Below are positions 1 through 6,709 of a stretch of DNA of 8,379 nt, piece by piece. The DNA lies in the NCBI GenBank assembly GCA_903844785.1, contig CAIMVB010000128.1:1-8379 (forward strand), in the 5' to 3' direction. The notes beneath the pieces are model-generated. The model made no database searches. It saw only the letters and a program-made list of their open reading frames with translations, and was not told where the DNA came from. Both the position numbers and the translations under genes were made by a program. The number at the start of each line of letters is the position of its first letter. Position 1 is the stretch's first letter. Source of the DNA: an uncultured Rhodospirillales bacterium (lineage in GTDB: Bacteria > Pseudomonadota > Alphaproteobacteria > Acetobacterales > Acetobacteraceae).

Positions 1-285
1 GTTGCATCTTCGCTTGGCGTGAAGATCGTGGTGAATGAATTCGTGTCCTACCTGGAGCTTGCGCAATCCGGCGGCGCGGGGCTTTCGGAACGGTCTCGGC
101 TGATCCTGACCTATGCGCTCTGTGGTTTCAGCAATTTTGGCTCGGTTGGGATCATGGTGGCGGGCATGGCCGGTATGTGCCCGGAACGGCGCGCGGATAT
201 TCTGCGCCTGGGCATGCCTTCCCTGGTTTCCGCTTCTATCGCCTGCTGCATGACGGGCGCGGTGGTGGGGCTGCTGACGCCCTGA
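1..285 (+). CDS. NupC/CNT-family nucleoside transporter, C-terminal part (5' end outside window)
   Basis: This is the last 94 codons of a concentrative nucleoside transporter, an inner-membrane symporter that imports nucleosides with H+ or Na+. The frame is open from base 1 and ends at TGA 283-285. Recognisable CNT C-terminal signatures are the NEF motif in VVNEFVSYLELA near the start of the fragment, the stretch LSERSRLILTYALCGFSNFG, where LS.RS and TYALCGF.N are family hallmarks, and a final hydrophobic segment ending in GAVVGLLTP. A GTG at 19 is only an internal codon, because the homology continues through the codons before it. The next gene lies 60 bp downstream on the same strand, so co-transcription is possible but not shown. 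The CNT family assignment is firm. Substrate preference and the coupling ion cannot be read from this fragment. Confidence 0.9.
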   Translation, partial: VASSLGVKIVVNEFVSYLELAQSGGAGLSERSRLILTYALCGFSNFGSVGIMVAGMAGMCPERRADILRLGMPSLVSASIACCMTGAVVGLLTP

Positions 286-330
286 AATTAGCTTCTAGCC
301 CTGCGGGGCATAACGCGGCAGGATATCAGC

Positions 331-337
331 GAAGGAG
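331..337 (+). promoter_or_regulatory. ribosome binding site of the aminotransferase gene
   Basis: GAAGGAG is a near-consensus Shine-Dalgarno sequence eight bases before ATG 346. It fixes the start and shows that the gene can be translated independently of the upstream transporter gene. Confidence 0.75.
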
Positions 338-345
338 CCCGCGCC

Positions 346-1686
346 ATGTCCCATATCGTCCATCGCAATCTGTTGAAGGACCCGCCCATTGCCGTTTCGG
401 GGCAGGGCATTTGGCTGCGCGATTCCACCGGGCATGATGTGATTGATGGCTCCGGCGGCGCGGCGGTGGCCTGCCTGGGCCACGGCCATCCGCATGTGGT
501 TTCGGCGATGAAGGCGCAGATTGATCGGCTCTGCTACGCGCATACTGCGCTGTTCAGCGCCGGCAGTGCTGAGAAGCTGGCTGAAATGCTGGTCGGGCAT
601 AAGCCAGGCGGGCTGACCCATGCCTATTTTGTTTCCTCAGGCAGTGAGGGGATGGAAGCCGCGCTCAAAATCGCGCGGCAGTATTTTCTGGAGGCGGGCG
701 AACCTCAACGCACGCGCTTCATTGCGCGCCGCCAATCCTATCACGGCAATACGCTGGGCGCGCTTGCCGCCAGCGGCAATATCGCGCGGCGCGCACCTTA
801 TGCGCCGATCCTGTCGGATGCTTTCAGCCATGTCTCGCCCTGCTATGCCTATCGCGATCGGCGCGATGATGAGACCGATGCGGATTACGTGGCGCGGCTG
901 GCGGCAGAGTTGGAAGCGGAATTCCAGCGCCTTGGCCCGCGCAATGTGATTGCCTTTTGCGCTGAAACCGTGGTGGGCGCAACGCTTGGTTGCGCCACCG
1001 CCTTGCCTGGCTATTTCCAAGCCATGCGCGCGGTCTGTGATCGCCATGGCGCCTTGCTGATCCTGGATGAAGTGATGTCTGGCATGGGCCGCACCGGCAC
1101 TTTGCATGCCTGGGAACAGGAAGGTGTATCGCCGGACATTCAAGTCATCGCCAAGGGTTTAGGCGGCGGTTATCAGCCGATTGGCGGCATTCTGGTGCAT
1201 GGGCGCGTGGTGGAAACCCTGAAGCGCGGCACAGGCACTTTCAAGCATGGCCATACCTATCAGGCGCATCCGGTGGCTTGTGCGGCGGCGCTGGCGGTGC
1301 AGGAAGTGATTGCGCAGGAAAACCTGCTGGCCAATGCGCGCGCCATGGGGGCGTTATTGGAACGCGGTTTGGTAGAACGGCTCGGCAATCATCGCCATGT
1401 CGGTGATATCCGCGGCCGCGGCTTGTTCTGGGCGGTGGAATTCGTGCAGGACCGTGCGAGCAAATCAACCTTCGATCCCGCGCTTGCCGTCAATGAACGC
1501 ATCAAGCACGCGGCCTTCGCGCATGGGCTTGCCTGCTACCCAATGGGCGGCACGATTGACGGCAAGCATGGCGATCACGTGATCCTCTCACCGCCCTATA
1601 TCGTGAATGCGCGGGATGTAGAGATGATCGTGGAACGCTTCGGCGCCGCGGTGGATGAAGTTTTCGCCAGCCTGCCTAAAGCGTAA
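346..1686 (+). CDS. class-III PLP-dependent aminotransferase (aspartate aminotransferase superfamily)
   Basis: A complete 446-residue fold-type I, class-III (omega-amino acid type) aminotransferase, the usual length for the family. It would move an amino group from an amine or amino acid to a keto acid in the cytoplasm. Visible landmarks are SSGSEG at 97-102, which grips the cofactor phosphate, YHG at 132-134, which stacks on the PLP ring, LILDEVMSGMGRTG with Asp241 for the pyridine nitrogen, and VIAKGLGGGYQPIGG with Lys270 as the Schiff-base lysine. HTYQAHPVACAA begins at 303, where Thr304 is the phosphate contact from the partner subunit. The tail GGTIDGKHGDHVILSPP (401-417) contains the usual C-terminal domain signature. 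The ATG is supported by GAAGGAG at 331-337, eight bases upstream. All catalytic residues are present, so it should be active. Substrate is unknown: beta-alanine, GABA, taurine or acyl-lysine relatives are all possible. Its 3' end overlaps livF by 11 bp. Confidence 0.93.
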   Translation: MSHIVHRNLLKDPPIAVSGQGIWLRDSTGHDVIDGSGGAAVACLGHGHPHVVSAMKAQIDRLCYAHTALFSAGSAEKLAEMLVGHKPGGLTHAYFVSSGSEGMEAALKIARQYFLEAGEPQRTRFIARRQSYHGNTLGALAASGNIARRAPYAPILSDAFSHVSPCYAYRDRRDDETDADYVARLAAELEAEFQRLGPRNVIAFCAETVVGATLGCATALPGYFQAMRAVCDRHGALLILDEVMSGMGRTGTLHAWEQEGVSPDIQVIAKGLGGGYQPIGGILVHGRVVETLKRGTGTFKHGHTYQAHPVACAAALAVQEVIAQENLLANARAMGALLERGLVERLGNHRHVGDIRGRGLFWAVEFVQDRASKSTFDPALAVNERIKHAAFAHGLACYPMGGTIDGKHGDHVILSPPYIVNARDVEMIVERFGAAVDEVFASLPKA

Positions 1687-2386
1687 GATGCTGCGCACGC
1701 AGCGCTGGGTCTGCTTCCAGCGCTGCCATGCTGCCATCATAGCGGATTTCGCCACGTTCAATGACATAGGCGCGGTCCGCCACCGCCGCGGCGAAATCGA
1801 AATTCTGTTCTGACAGCAATACGGCGATGCCTTCGCGCTTCATGCTGAGCACCGCTTCCGCCATCAATTCCAGGATGACGGGTGCCAGCCCTTCTGAAGG
1901 TTCATCCAGCAGCACCGCATCGGGGTTGCCCATCAGCGTGCGCGCAATGGCAAGCATTTGCTGTTCACCGCCTGACATGGCGGCGGCGCGGCGGCCACGC
2001 ATCGCGGCCAGATTGGGGAAAATCTCGAAAAGCCGCTCCGGGGTCCAGGCGGCATGGCCGCGCGCCGCACGACGGCCTACTTCGAGATTTTCGGCAACCG
2101 TCAGATCGGTGAAAATGCGCCGATCCTCTGGCACATAGCCAAGCCCAAGGCGCGCGATGCGAAAGGCTGGCATGCCGGAAATCTCCTGCCCCGCAAAGCG
2201 CACCTGCCCGGCGCGCGGTGGCAGCAGGCCCATAATGGCCTTCAGCGTGGTAGATTTGCCCGCGCCATTGCGGCCCATCAGCGCCGCAACTTCACCGCGC
2301 GCAAGCTTGAGCGAAACGCCGAACAGAATCTCCGCTGGGCCATAGCCTGCGCGCAGAGCTTCCACTTCCAAAACCTTATCAGCCAT
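1676..2386 (-). CDS. livF: branched-chain amino acid-type ABC transporter ATP-binding protein LivF
   Basis: A complete 236-residue ATPase of the LivF type, one of two ATP-binding subunits that power the HAAT importer at the cytoplasmic face of the inner membrane. Walker A is GRNGAGKST at 38-46. The Q-loop region reads VPEDRRIF (85-92), as LivF proteins often have VPE.R. The signature is SGGEQQ (138-143) and Walker B is VLLDEP (158-163). The switch-loop motif is SEQN (192-195), matching the LivF pattern VEQN, in which Gln replaces the usual His. This distinguishes it from LivG upstream. The start at 2386 is chosen because homology begins at MADKVLEVEALRAGYG; the open frame further upstream is only livG read out of frame. 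Its start overlaps the livG stop by 8 bp, implying translational coupling. It is the last gene of the operon and its end overlaps the convergent aminotransferase gene. Confidence 0.95.
   Translation of the reverse strand: MADKVLEVEALRAGYGPAEILFGVSLKLARGEVAALMGRNGAGKSTTLKAIMGLLPPRAGQVRFAGQEISGMPAFRIARLGLGYVPEDRRIFTDLTVAENLEVGRRAARGHAAWTPERLFEIFPNLAAMRGRRAAAMSGGEQQMLAIARTLMGNPDAVLLDEPSEGLAPVILELMAEAVLSMKREGIAVLLSEQNFDFAAAVADRAYVIERGEIRYDGSMAALEADPALRAQHLTL
1699..1726. repeat. 10-bp perfect inverted repeat at the aminotransferase/livF convergent junction (possible bidirectional terminator hairpin)
   Basis: GCAGCGCTGG (1699-1708) and its exact reverse complement CCAGCGCTGC (1717-1726) flank an 8-base loop. 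The left arm begins 12 bases after the aminotransferase stop and also lies inside the last codons of livF. A competing smaller hairpin, GCTGC/GCAGC at 1690-1694 and 1699-1703, overlaps it. Neither strand has a T-run after the stem, so this is not a classical intrinsic terminator. It could stabilise 3' ends or help termination. Both arms encode Ala-Leu in a short LivF repeat, so chance is a real alternative. Confidence 0.35.
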
Positions 2387-3161
2387 GGGCCGCTGCCCTG
2401 GCGCGCAACGCTGCACGTAAGCCGGAAGTGCCAAGATAGACGCGCTGCACTTCGGGATTAGCGCGCACTTCTTCCGGCGTGCCGGCAGCAATGATCTCGC
2501 CCCGCACCAGCACCAGAATACGATCCGCATGGGCGAAAACCGCATCCATGTCGTGTTCGGTGAACAGCACGCCAATGGCCGCACGCCGCGCAATGCCCGC
2601 CACCAGGCGCATCAGCGCGGCGCGTTCGCCTGGCGCCATGCCGGCGGTGGGTTCATCCATCAGCAAAAGCCGCGGCTTGCCCGCAAGCGCAATGGCAAGT
2701 TCCACGCGCTTCACATCACCATAGGCCAGCGTATTCATGGGCCGCGCCGCGGCATCGGCCATGCCAAGCTGATCGAGCAATTCAAGCGCTTCAGCGCGGA
2801 ACAACGCTTCGGCACGCGCAATCATATCGCGCGTGCGTTGAGCATAGGCAATCAGCGCCATTTGAAGATTTTCAAGCACAGACATGGATAGAAATGTTTG
2901 CGCCACCTGAAAGCTGCGCCCCACGCCAAGCCGGCAAATGGCGCGCGGTGGCAGGCCGGTAATGTCTTGCCCTTCCAACAGCACGCGCCCGCTATCAGGG
3001 CGCAATTGCCCCCCCACCATGTTGAAGCTGGTGGATTTGCCAGCGCCATTCGGACCGATCATGGCCAGCATCTCACCGGCTGCCAGTGAGAAACTGACAT
3101 CCCGCGCCGCCACCACGCCGCCGAATTTCTTGTTGAGCGCTTCAACCGCCAGCAGTGTCAT
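2379..3161 (-). CDS. livG: branched-chain amino acid-type ABC transporter ATP-binding protein LivG
   Basis: A complete 260-residue LivG-type ATPase, partner of LivF in energising the importer. Walker A is GPNGAGKS (36-43), the Q-loop Gln is at about 85 in GRSFQVAQ, Walker B is LLLMDEP (165-171) followed by the LivG-typical TAGMAP, and the H-loop His is at 203 in TEHDMD. The ABC signature reads LAYGDVKRVELA (145-156), a relaxed form of the LSYG..R.LE.A pattern usual in LivG. The start at 3161 is favoured by homology (MTLLAVEALNKKFGG) and by AGGTGG at 3168-3173, six bases upstream. The ATG overlaps the permease stop as ATGA (3158-3161). The C-terminus, after VYLG, carries a short Arg/Ala-rich extension (RAALRARAAAHG) of no known role. 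Confidence 0.95.
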   Translation of the reverse strand: MTLLAVEALNKKFGGVVAARDVSFSLAAGEMLAMIGPNGAGKSTSFNMVGGQLRPDSGRVLLEGQDITGLPPRAICRLGVGRSFQVAQTFLSMSVLENLQMALIAYAQRTRDMIARAEALFRAEALELLDQLGMADAAARPMNTLAYGDVKRVELAIALAGKPRLLLMDEPTAGMAPGERAALMRLVAGIARRAAIGVLFTEHDMDAVFAHADRILVLVRGEIIAAGTPEEVRANPEVQRVYLGTSGLRAALRARAAAHG

Positions 3162-5029
3162 GGCGCGCCACCTGTAAACCGCGCGCGCAGCGAAGCATAA
3201 GCGCCGCCCAGGCCACGCGGAAAGATCAACACCAGCGCAATGATCGAAGCGCCTAGCAGGAAGCGCCAATGATCCGTGAGCGGCATGAAGACATCCTTGA
3301 TGCTATGGAAAGCCGCCGCCCCCAGCACCGGCCCCACCACGCTTTGCATGCCACCCAGCAAAATCATGGCCAGGAAATCCACCGAAAGCGGAATGCCCAA
3401 AAGTGTCGGATCAATCGAACCCTTGGAAAAAGCATAAAGCCCTCCCGCCAGCCCAGCCGCCGCGCCGGCGATGGTGAAGCCAAGCCAGCGATGGGCGCGT
3501 ACATCAATGCCAATCGCTTCCGCCCGCGCCGCCGAATCCCGCGCGGCGCGCAAACTTGCGCCAAAGGGCGCATAAATCACATGGCGTAGCGCGATAATTC
3601 CAAGCACCGCCACCACCAGCACCAGGTAATGATAGACAATGCGCGATGCCGCCCAAGGCGCGGGCCAAACACCGACAATGCCATTATCACCGCCCGTAAC
3701 TTCCACCCATTGGAAACAGACTGCATAGGCAATCTGCGCGAAAGCCAAAGTCAGCATCGCCAGATAAATGCCCTGCAAGCGCACGATGAAAAATCCGAAT
3801 AGCGCCGCGAAAAAACCACTGGCCAAGGGCGCGACAATCAGCGCCGGTTCCATTGGCATGCCGAGCTTCGTCACCAAAAGCCCACTGGCATAGGCACCCA
3901 AGCCGAAATAGGCAGCATGGCCGAAGCTCACGATTCCGCCATTCCCCACCAGGAAATTCAGCGAAAAGGCAGCGAGCCCGAAGATCAAAACCTCGGTCGC
4001 CACCTTCACCGCATAGGCATCACCAAATAGTGGCAACATGGCTGCCACCAGTAATGCCAGCGCCACCAAAAGCTTTTCAAAAACGCAAAAGCGGCCAGGG
4101 CTCGCGATACCTTCGGGCATTGCTGAAGGCGGCGCAGCCTCAGGCCGTCCAAGCAGGCCCCAGGGTTTCACCACCAGCACCAGCGCCATCAGCAAGAACA
4201 CCAGTACCAGGGTGATTTTCGGGAAAATCAATACGCCGAAAGCCTGCAATTGCCCAATCAACAGCGCAGCCAGAAAAGCACCACCGATGGAGCCCATGCC
4301 GCCAATCACCGTGACCACGAAAGCCTCAGTAATGATGGCAAGATCCATCTGCGCGGAAGCAGAAACGCGCGGTATTTGCAAGGCGCCACCCAGCCCGGCC
4401 AGAAAGGCGCCCAGGAATAGCGTGCCGGTAAACAGCAAAGCCTGATTGACGCCAAGTGCGCCTACCATTTCGCGGTCCCGCGTTGCGGCGCGCAGCAGAA
4501 TGCCAAAGCGCGTTTTGTGCATCAGCAACCACAAAAGCCCGAGCACCACTGGCCCGGCGGCAATCAGGAAAAGCTCATAAGCCGGAAAGCGTTGATCGAG
4601 GATCATCACACCATGGCGCAGCCCTGGCGCGCGTGGCCCGGCGATATCCAAAGGCCCCCAGATATGCAGCACCGCATCCTGCACCATCAGCACCACGCCG
4701 AAAGTCGCCAGCAATTGGAATAGTTCCGGAACCTTGTAGATGCGGCGCAGTAGCAGGATTTCCATCGCCACGCCAAGCACGCCGACCACTGCGGCGGAAA
4801 TCAGCACACCGGCAAAAAACAGCGTCGGCGATCGTTCAATCTGCAGCAGCCACGGTACAATCGTCACCGCCATATAAGCGCCGAGCATGTAAAAAGATCC
4901 ATGCGCGAAATTCACAATCCGCGTCACGCCGAACACGAGCGTGAGGCCAGAGGCAATGATGAAAAGCGATGATGCGCTGGCCAGGCCGGAAAGCGCCTGG
5001 ACCAGCAGAAAGCTGAATTCCACGCTCAC
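3158..5029 (-). CDS. fused LivH-LivM permease of a branched-chain amino acid-type ABC importer
   Basis: A 623-residue membrane protein that joins both permease subunits of the HAAT importer, normally separate LivH (about 300 residues) and LivM (about 320 or more). Residues 1 to about 293 are LivH-like: ASGLTLVFGVTRIVNFAHGS (26-45), the cytoplasmic coupling loop around RAATRDREMVGALGVN (180-195), and VIGGMGSIGGAFLAA (241-255). Residues about 294-316 (PEAAPPSAMPEGIASPG region) form a Pro/Ala-rich linker. Residues about 317-623 are LivM-like: SLNFLVGNGGIVSFGHAAYFGLGAY (from 356), RLQGIYLAMLTLAFAQ (417-432), the coupling loop RAARDSAARAEAIGID (494-509), and LLGGMQSVVGPVLGAA (557-572). Roughly 8 plus 9 hydrophobic segments are visible. 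The start is GTG, overlapping the binding-protein stop as GTGA (5026-5029). No Shine-Dalgarno is obvious, so translation probably depends on coupling. No stop or frameshift interrupts the linker. Confidence 0.94.
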   Translation of the reverse strand: MSVEFSFLLVQALSGLASASSLFIIASGLTLVFGVTRIVNFAHGSFYMLGAYMAVTIVPWLLQIERSPTLFFAGVLISAAVVGVLGVAMEILLLRRIYKVPELFQLLATFGVVLMVQDAVLHIWGPLDIAGPRAPGLRHGVMILDQRFPAYELFLIAAGPVVLGLLWLLMHKTRFGILLRAATRDREMVGALGVNQALLFTGTLFLGAFLAGLGGALQIPRVSASAQMDLAIITEAFVVTVIGGMGSIGGAFLAALLIGQLQAFGVLIFPKITLVLVFLLMALVLVVKPWGLLGRPEAAPPSAMPEGIASPGRFCVFEKLLVALALLVAAMLPLFGDAYAVKVATEVLIFGLAAFSLNFLVGNGGIVSFGHAAYFGLGAYASGLLVTKLGMPMEPALIVAPLASGFFAALFGFFIVRLQGIYLAMLTLAFAQIAYAVCFQWVEVTGGDNGIVGVWPAPWAASRIVYHYLVLVVAVLGIIALRHVIYAPFGASLRAARDSAARAEAIGIDVRAHRWLGFTIAGAAAGLAGGLYAFSKGSIDPTLLGIPLSVDFLAMILLGGMQSVVGPVLGAAAFHSIKDVFMPLTDHWRFLLGASIIALVLIFPRGLGGAYASLRARFTGGAP

Positions 5030-6246
5030 GCCCGGCGCGCGGCCCGCACTTCTTCTTCGGGGAACATATAATCGGCGCCATCGGCATAGCGCGCATTGCG
5101 CATGATGCCTTGGCCATTCCGCTGCGTAGTCTCACCAACCCAAGTGCCCATGCTGCCTTGCTGATCAATGCCGCGCATGGTCACATTGCCCACAAGGGTA
5201 TCGCTGCTCAGATCACGTAGCGCGTCCACCAGCACTTCATTATCAAGGCTATTCGCTTTGTTCAGCAGATTGGCAAGTACCTGCACGGTCACATAGCCAA
5301 GCAGGCTGCCCTTGCGCGGCGTATCATTGAAGCGCGCGCGATAGGCTTCAACAAAAGCGCGATGCGCCGACCCTTCCACCTGGTCCCAGGGATAGCCTGT
5401 CACCACCCAGCCTTCCGGCGTTTCATCACCCAGCGGGATCATGTATTCTGGTTCGCCTGTCAGCATGGAAAGCACGAAGCGGCGTTCGAACAAGCCCCGC
5501 GTATTGCCTTCGCGCACAAAGGCGGTCAGGTCCGGGCCAAACAGCACGTTGAAAATCGCATCAGGCCGCGCCTGGGCAAGTGCACCCACCGTGGCACCCG
5601 CATCTACGCGCCCAAGTGCCGGGTATTGTTCAGCGATGATCTCAGCCCCTGGAATGGCACTGCCAATCAAGCGCTTGAAATTCGCCGCTGCCGATTGGCC
5701 GTATTCGTAATTCGGCGCCACAATCGCCCAGCGTTTTTGCGTCTTGCCGCGCGCGGCTTCCACCAGCATGCGCGTTTGCATGTAAGTGGAAGGACGCAGC
5801 CGCCATGTATAACGATTGCCCTGCGCCATGGTCAGCGCATCGCTCAGCGGTTCGGTCGCAAAAAACAGCCGCTTGCGCTGATTGGCAAAATCCGAAACGG
5901 CCAGCCCGACATTGGAAAGGAAGGTACCGGCGATGAAGGCAACATTCTCCCGCGTCAGTAATTCTTCCGCCACGCGCACCGCATCGCCCGGCGTTGATCC
6001 ATCATCGCGGAAGACGAATTCCAGCCGTCGCCCGCCCATGACGCCGCCCGTGGCATTGATCTGATCCGCGGCCAATTGCATGGCGTTGCGATAGGGGATG
6101 CAGAAGGCCGCCATGCGGCTATAGGAATTAAGCTCCCCAATGCGGATGGGCGCACCCTGCGCCGCTGCGCCGCGCCCGGTCGCCGCTGCCGCCAGCCCGG
6201 CCCCGCCGGCCAGGAGCGCCCGGCGCCCGAAAAAAATACTATCCAT
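5026..6246 (-). CDS. periplasmic substrate-binding protein of the branched-chain amino acid-type (HAAT) ABC importer
   Basis: A 406-residue type I periplasmic binding protein (Peripla_BP_6/LivJ-like), somewhat longer than E. coli LivJ. It captures the solute in the periplasm and delivers it to the permease. Residues 1-29 form the export signal: a twin-arginine-like FGRRALLAGG (7-16), a hydrophobic AGLAAAAT segment and an AAA cleavage region (27-29). There is no lipobox Cys. The mature part opens with PIRIGELNSYS, followed by DQINATGGVMGGRRLEFVFRDD (61-82), typical of the family, and YEYGQSAAANF (180-190) in the second lobe. LVGNVTMRGIDQQGSMGTW (351-369) matches the closing region of LivJ. ATG 6246 is preferred to GTG 6279 because GAGG (6253-6256) sits six bases before it and the signal peptide then begins naturally. 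It is the first gene of the operon. Ligand is uncertain: the LivJ contact region is poorly conserved here. Confidence 0.9.
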   Translation of the reverse strand: MDSIFFGRRALLAGGAGLAAAATGRGAAAQGAPIRIGELNSYSRMAAFCIPYRNAMQLAADQINATGGVMGGRRLEFVFRDDGSTPGDAVRVAEELLTRENVAFIAGTFLSNVGLAVSDFANQRKRLFFATEPLSDALTMAQGNRYTWRLRPSTYMQTRMLVEAARGKTQKRWAIVAPNYEYGQSAAANFKRLIGSAIPGAEIIAEQYPALGRVDAGATVGALAQARPDAIFNVLFGPDLTAFVREGNTRGLFERRFVLSMLTGEPEYMIPLGDETPEGWVVTGYPWDQVEGSAHRAFVEAYRARFNDTPRKGSLLGYVTVQVLANLLNKANSLDNEVLVDALRDLSSDTLVGNVTMRGIDQQGSMGTWVGETTQRNGQGIMRNARYADGADYMFPEEEVRAARRA

Positions 6247-6385
6247 GACAAGCCTCTGCTGACTTTTCTCGCCCTTCACAATGGCGATGGGCGGGGCGCT
6301 GGTCCAGGGTCTAACGCCCAGTTGTTTGCATCGGCCAGATCGGGGGCTAGCCGGGCGCGGTGGCCTCGGCTAAAAGCCCGCCATC
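6247..6385. promoter_or_regulatory. divergent intergenic region between the liv-type operon and secG
   Basis: These 139 bases separate two divergent start codons, so promoters for both the importer operon and secG should lie here or run into the neighbouring coding ends. No good -35/-10 pair is visible on either strand. The best candidates, TCTAAC at 6310-6315 and TTGTTT at 6322-6327 on the plus strand, lack convincing partners. An 8-bp palindrome GGCTAGCC lies at 6345-6352, a possible but unsupported operator half-site. The role is inferred from gene orientation. Confidence 0.5.
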
Positions 6386-6709
6386 ATGATTACCGTCCTG
6401 CTTGTCCTGCATCTTTTCGTGACGCTTGCGCTGATTGGCGTCGTCCTGCTCCAGCGGAGCGAAGGCGGCGGGCTGGGCGTGGGTTCTTCCCAGGGCATGG
6501 GGTCCTTCATGGGCGGGCGCGGCACGGCCAATTTGCTGACCCGTTCCACCGCCATCCTCGGTGCGGCGTTTTTTGCGCTGGCGCTGACCTTGGCGCTGCT
6601 GACCAAGGGCGCTTCGCAGCAGAACCGGTCCATCCTGGATGGCCCGGCGCCCATCACCGCCCCCGCCGCGCCGGCCCTGCCCGTGCTGCCGAGCGTGCCC
6701 ACCAACTAA
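6386..6709 (+). CDS. secG: preprotein translocase subunit SecG
   Basis: A complete 107-residue SecG, the small auxiliary subunit of the SecYEG channel in the inner membrane that assists SecA-driven export. Two transmembrane helices are visible, at about 2-22 and 55-73. Between them lies the family signature VLLQRSEGGGLG (20-31), followed by a Gly-rich loop and GRGTANLLTRSTAILG (44-59). The tail from about 75 is a Pro/Ala-rich stretch (APITAPAAPALPVLPSVP), a variable region in SecG proteins. No strong ribosome binding site precedes ATG 6386, but homology begins exactly at MITVLLVLHLFV. Its usual alphaproteobacterial neighbours, tpiA and pyrG, are absent on both sides. Its stop codon directly abuts the stop of the convergent dehydratase gene. 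Confidence 0.95.
   Translation: MITVLLVLHLFVTLALIGVVLLQRSEGGGLGVGSSQGMGSFMGGRGTANLLTRSTAILGAAFFALALTLALLTKGASQQNRSILDGPAPITAPAAPALPVLPSVPTN

Noticed and set aside
298..309. GCCC/GGGC hairpin after the nucleoside transporter gene as a terminator
   Set aside because: The stem is only 4 bp with a 4-base loop and no T-tract; too weak to call in GC-rich DNA.
637..1143. A 168-codon minus-strand open frame antisense to the aminotransferase
   Set aside because: It is a shadow of the aminotransferase codons with no domain features or ribosome binding site.
2387..2593. N-terminal extension of LivF to an upstream ATG
   Set aside because: The extra 69 residues are livG read in another frame and have no LivF homology; the ATG at 2386 begins the conserved protein.
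3162..3269. N-terminal extension of LivG into the permease gene
   Set aside because: The extra 36 residues are out-of-frame permease coding sequence, and a good ribosome binding site precedes ATG 3161.
4456..4944. A 162-codon open frame on the plus strand, antisense to the fused permease
   Set aside because: It is Arg/Pro/Ala-rich with no recognisable domain and runs opposite a clearly conserved membrane protein, so it is a by-product of GC-rich coding DNA.
5362..5961. A 199-codon plus-strand open frame antisense to the binding protein
   Set aside because: Its composition is low in hydrophobic core residues and high in Arg/His/Pro, it has no family resemblance, and the minus-strand binding protein is well supported.
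6322..6350. Sigma-70 promoter for secG (TTGTTT with a 17-base spacer)
   Set aside because: The -10 position reads GGCTAG, which barely matches TATAAT, so a promoter call is not supported.
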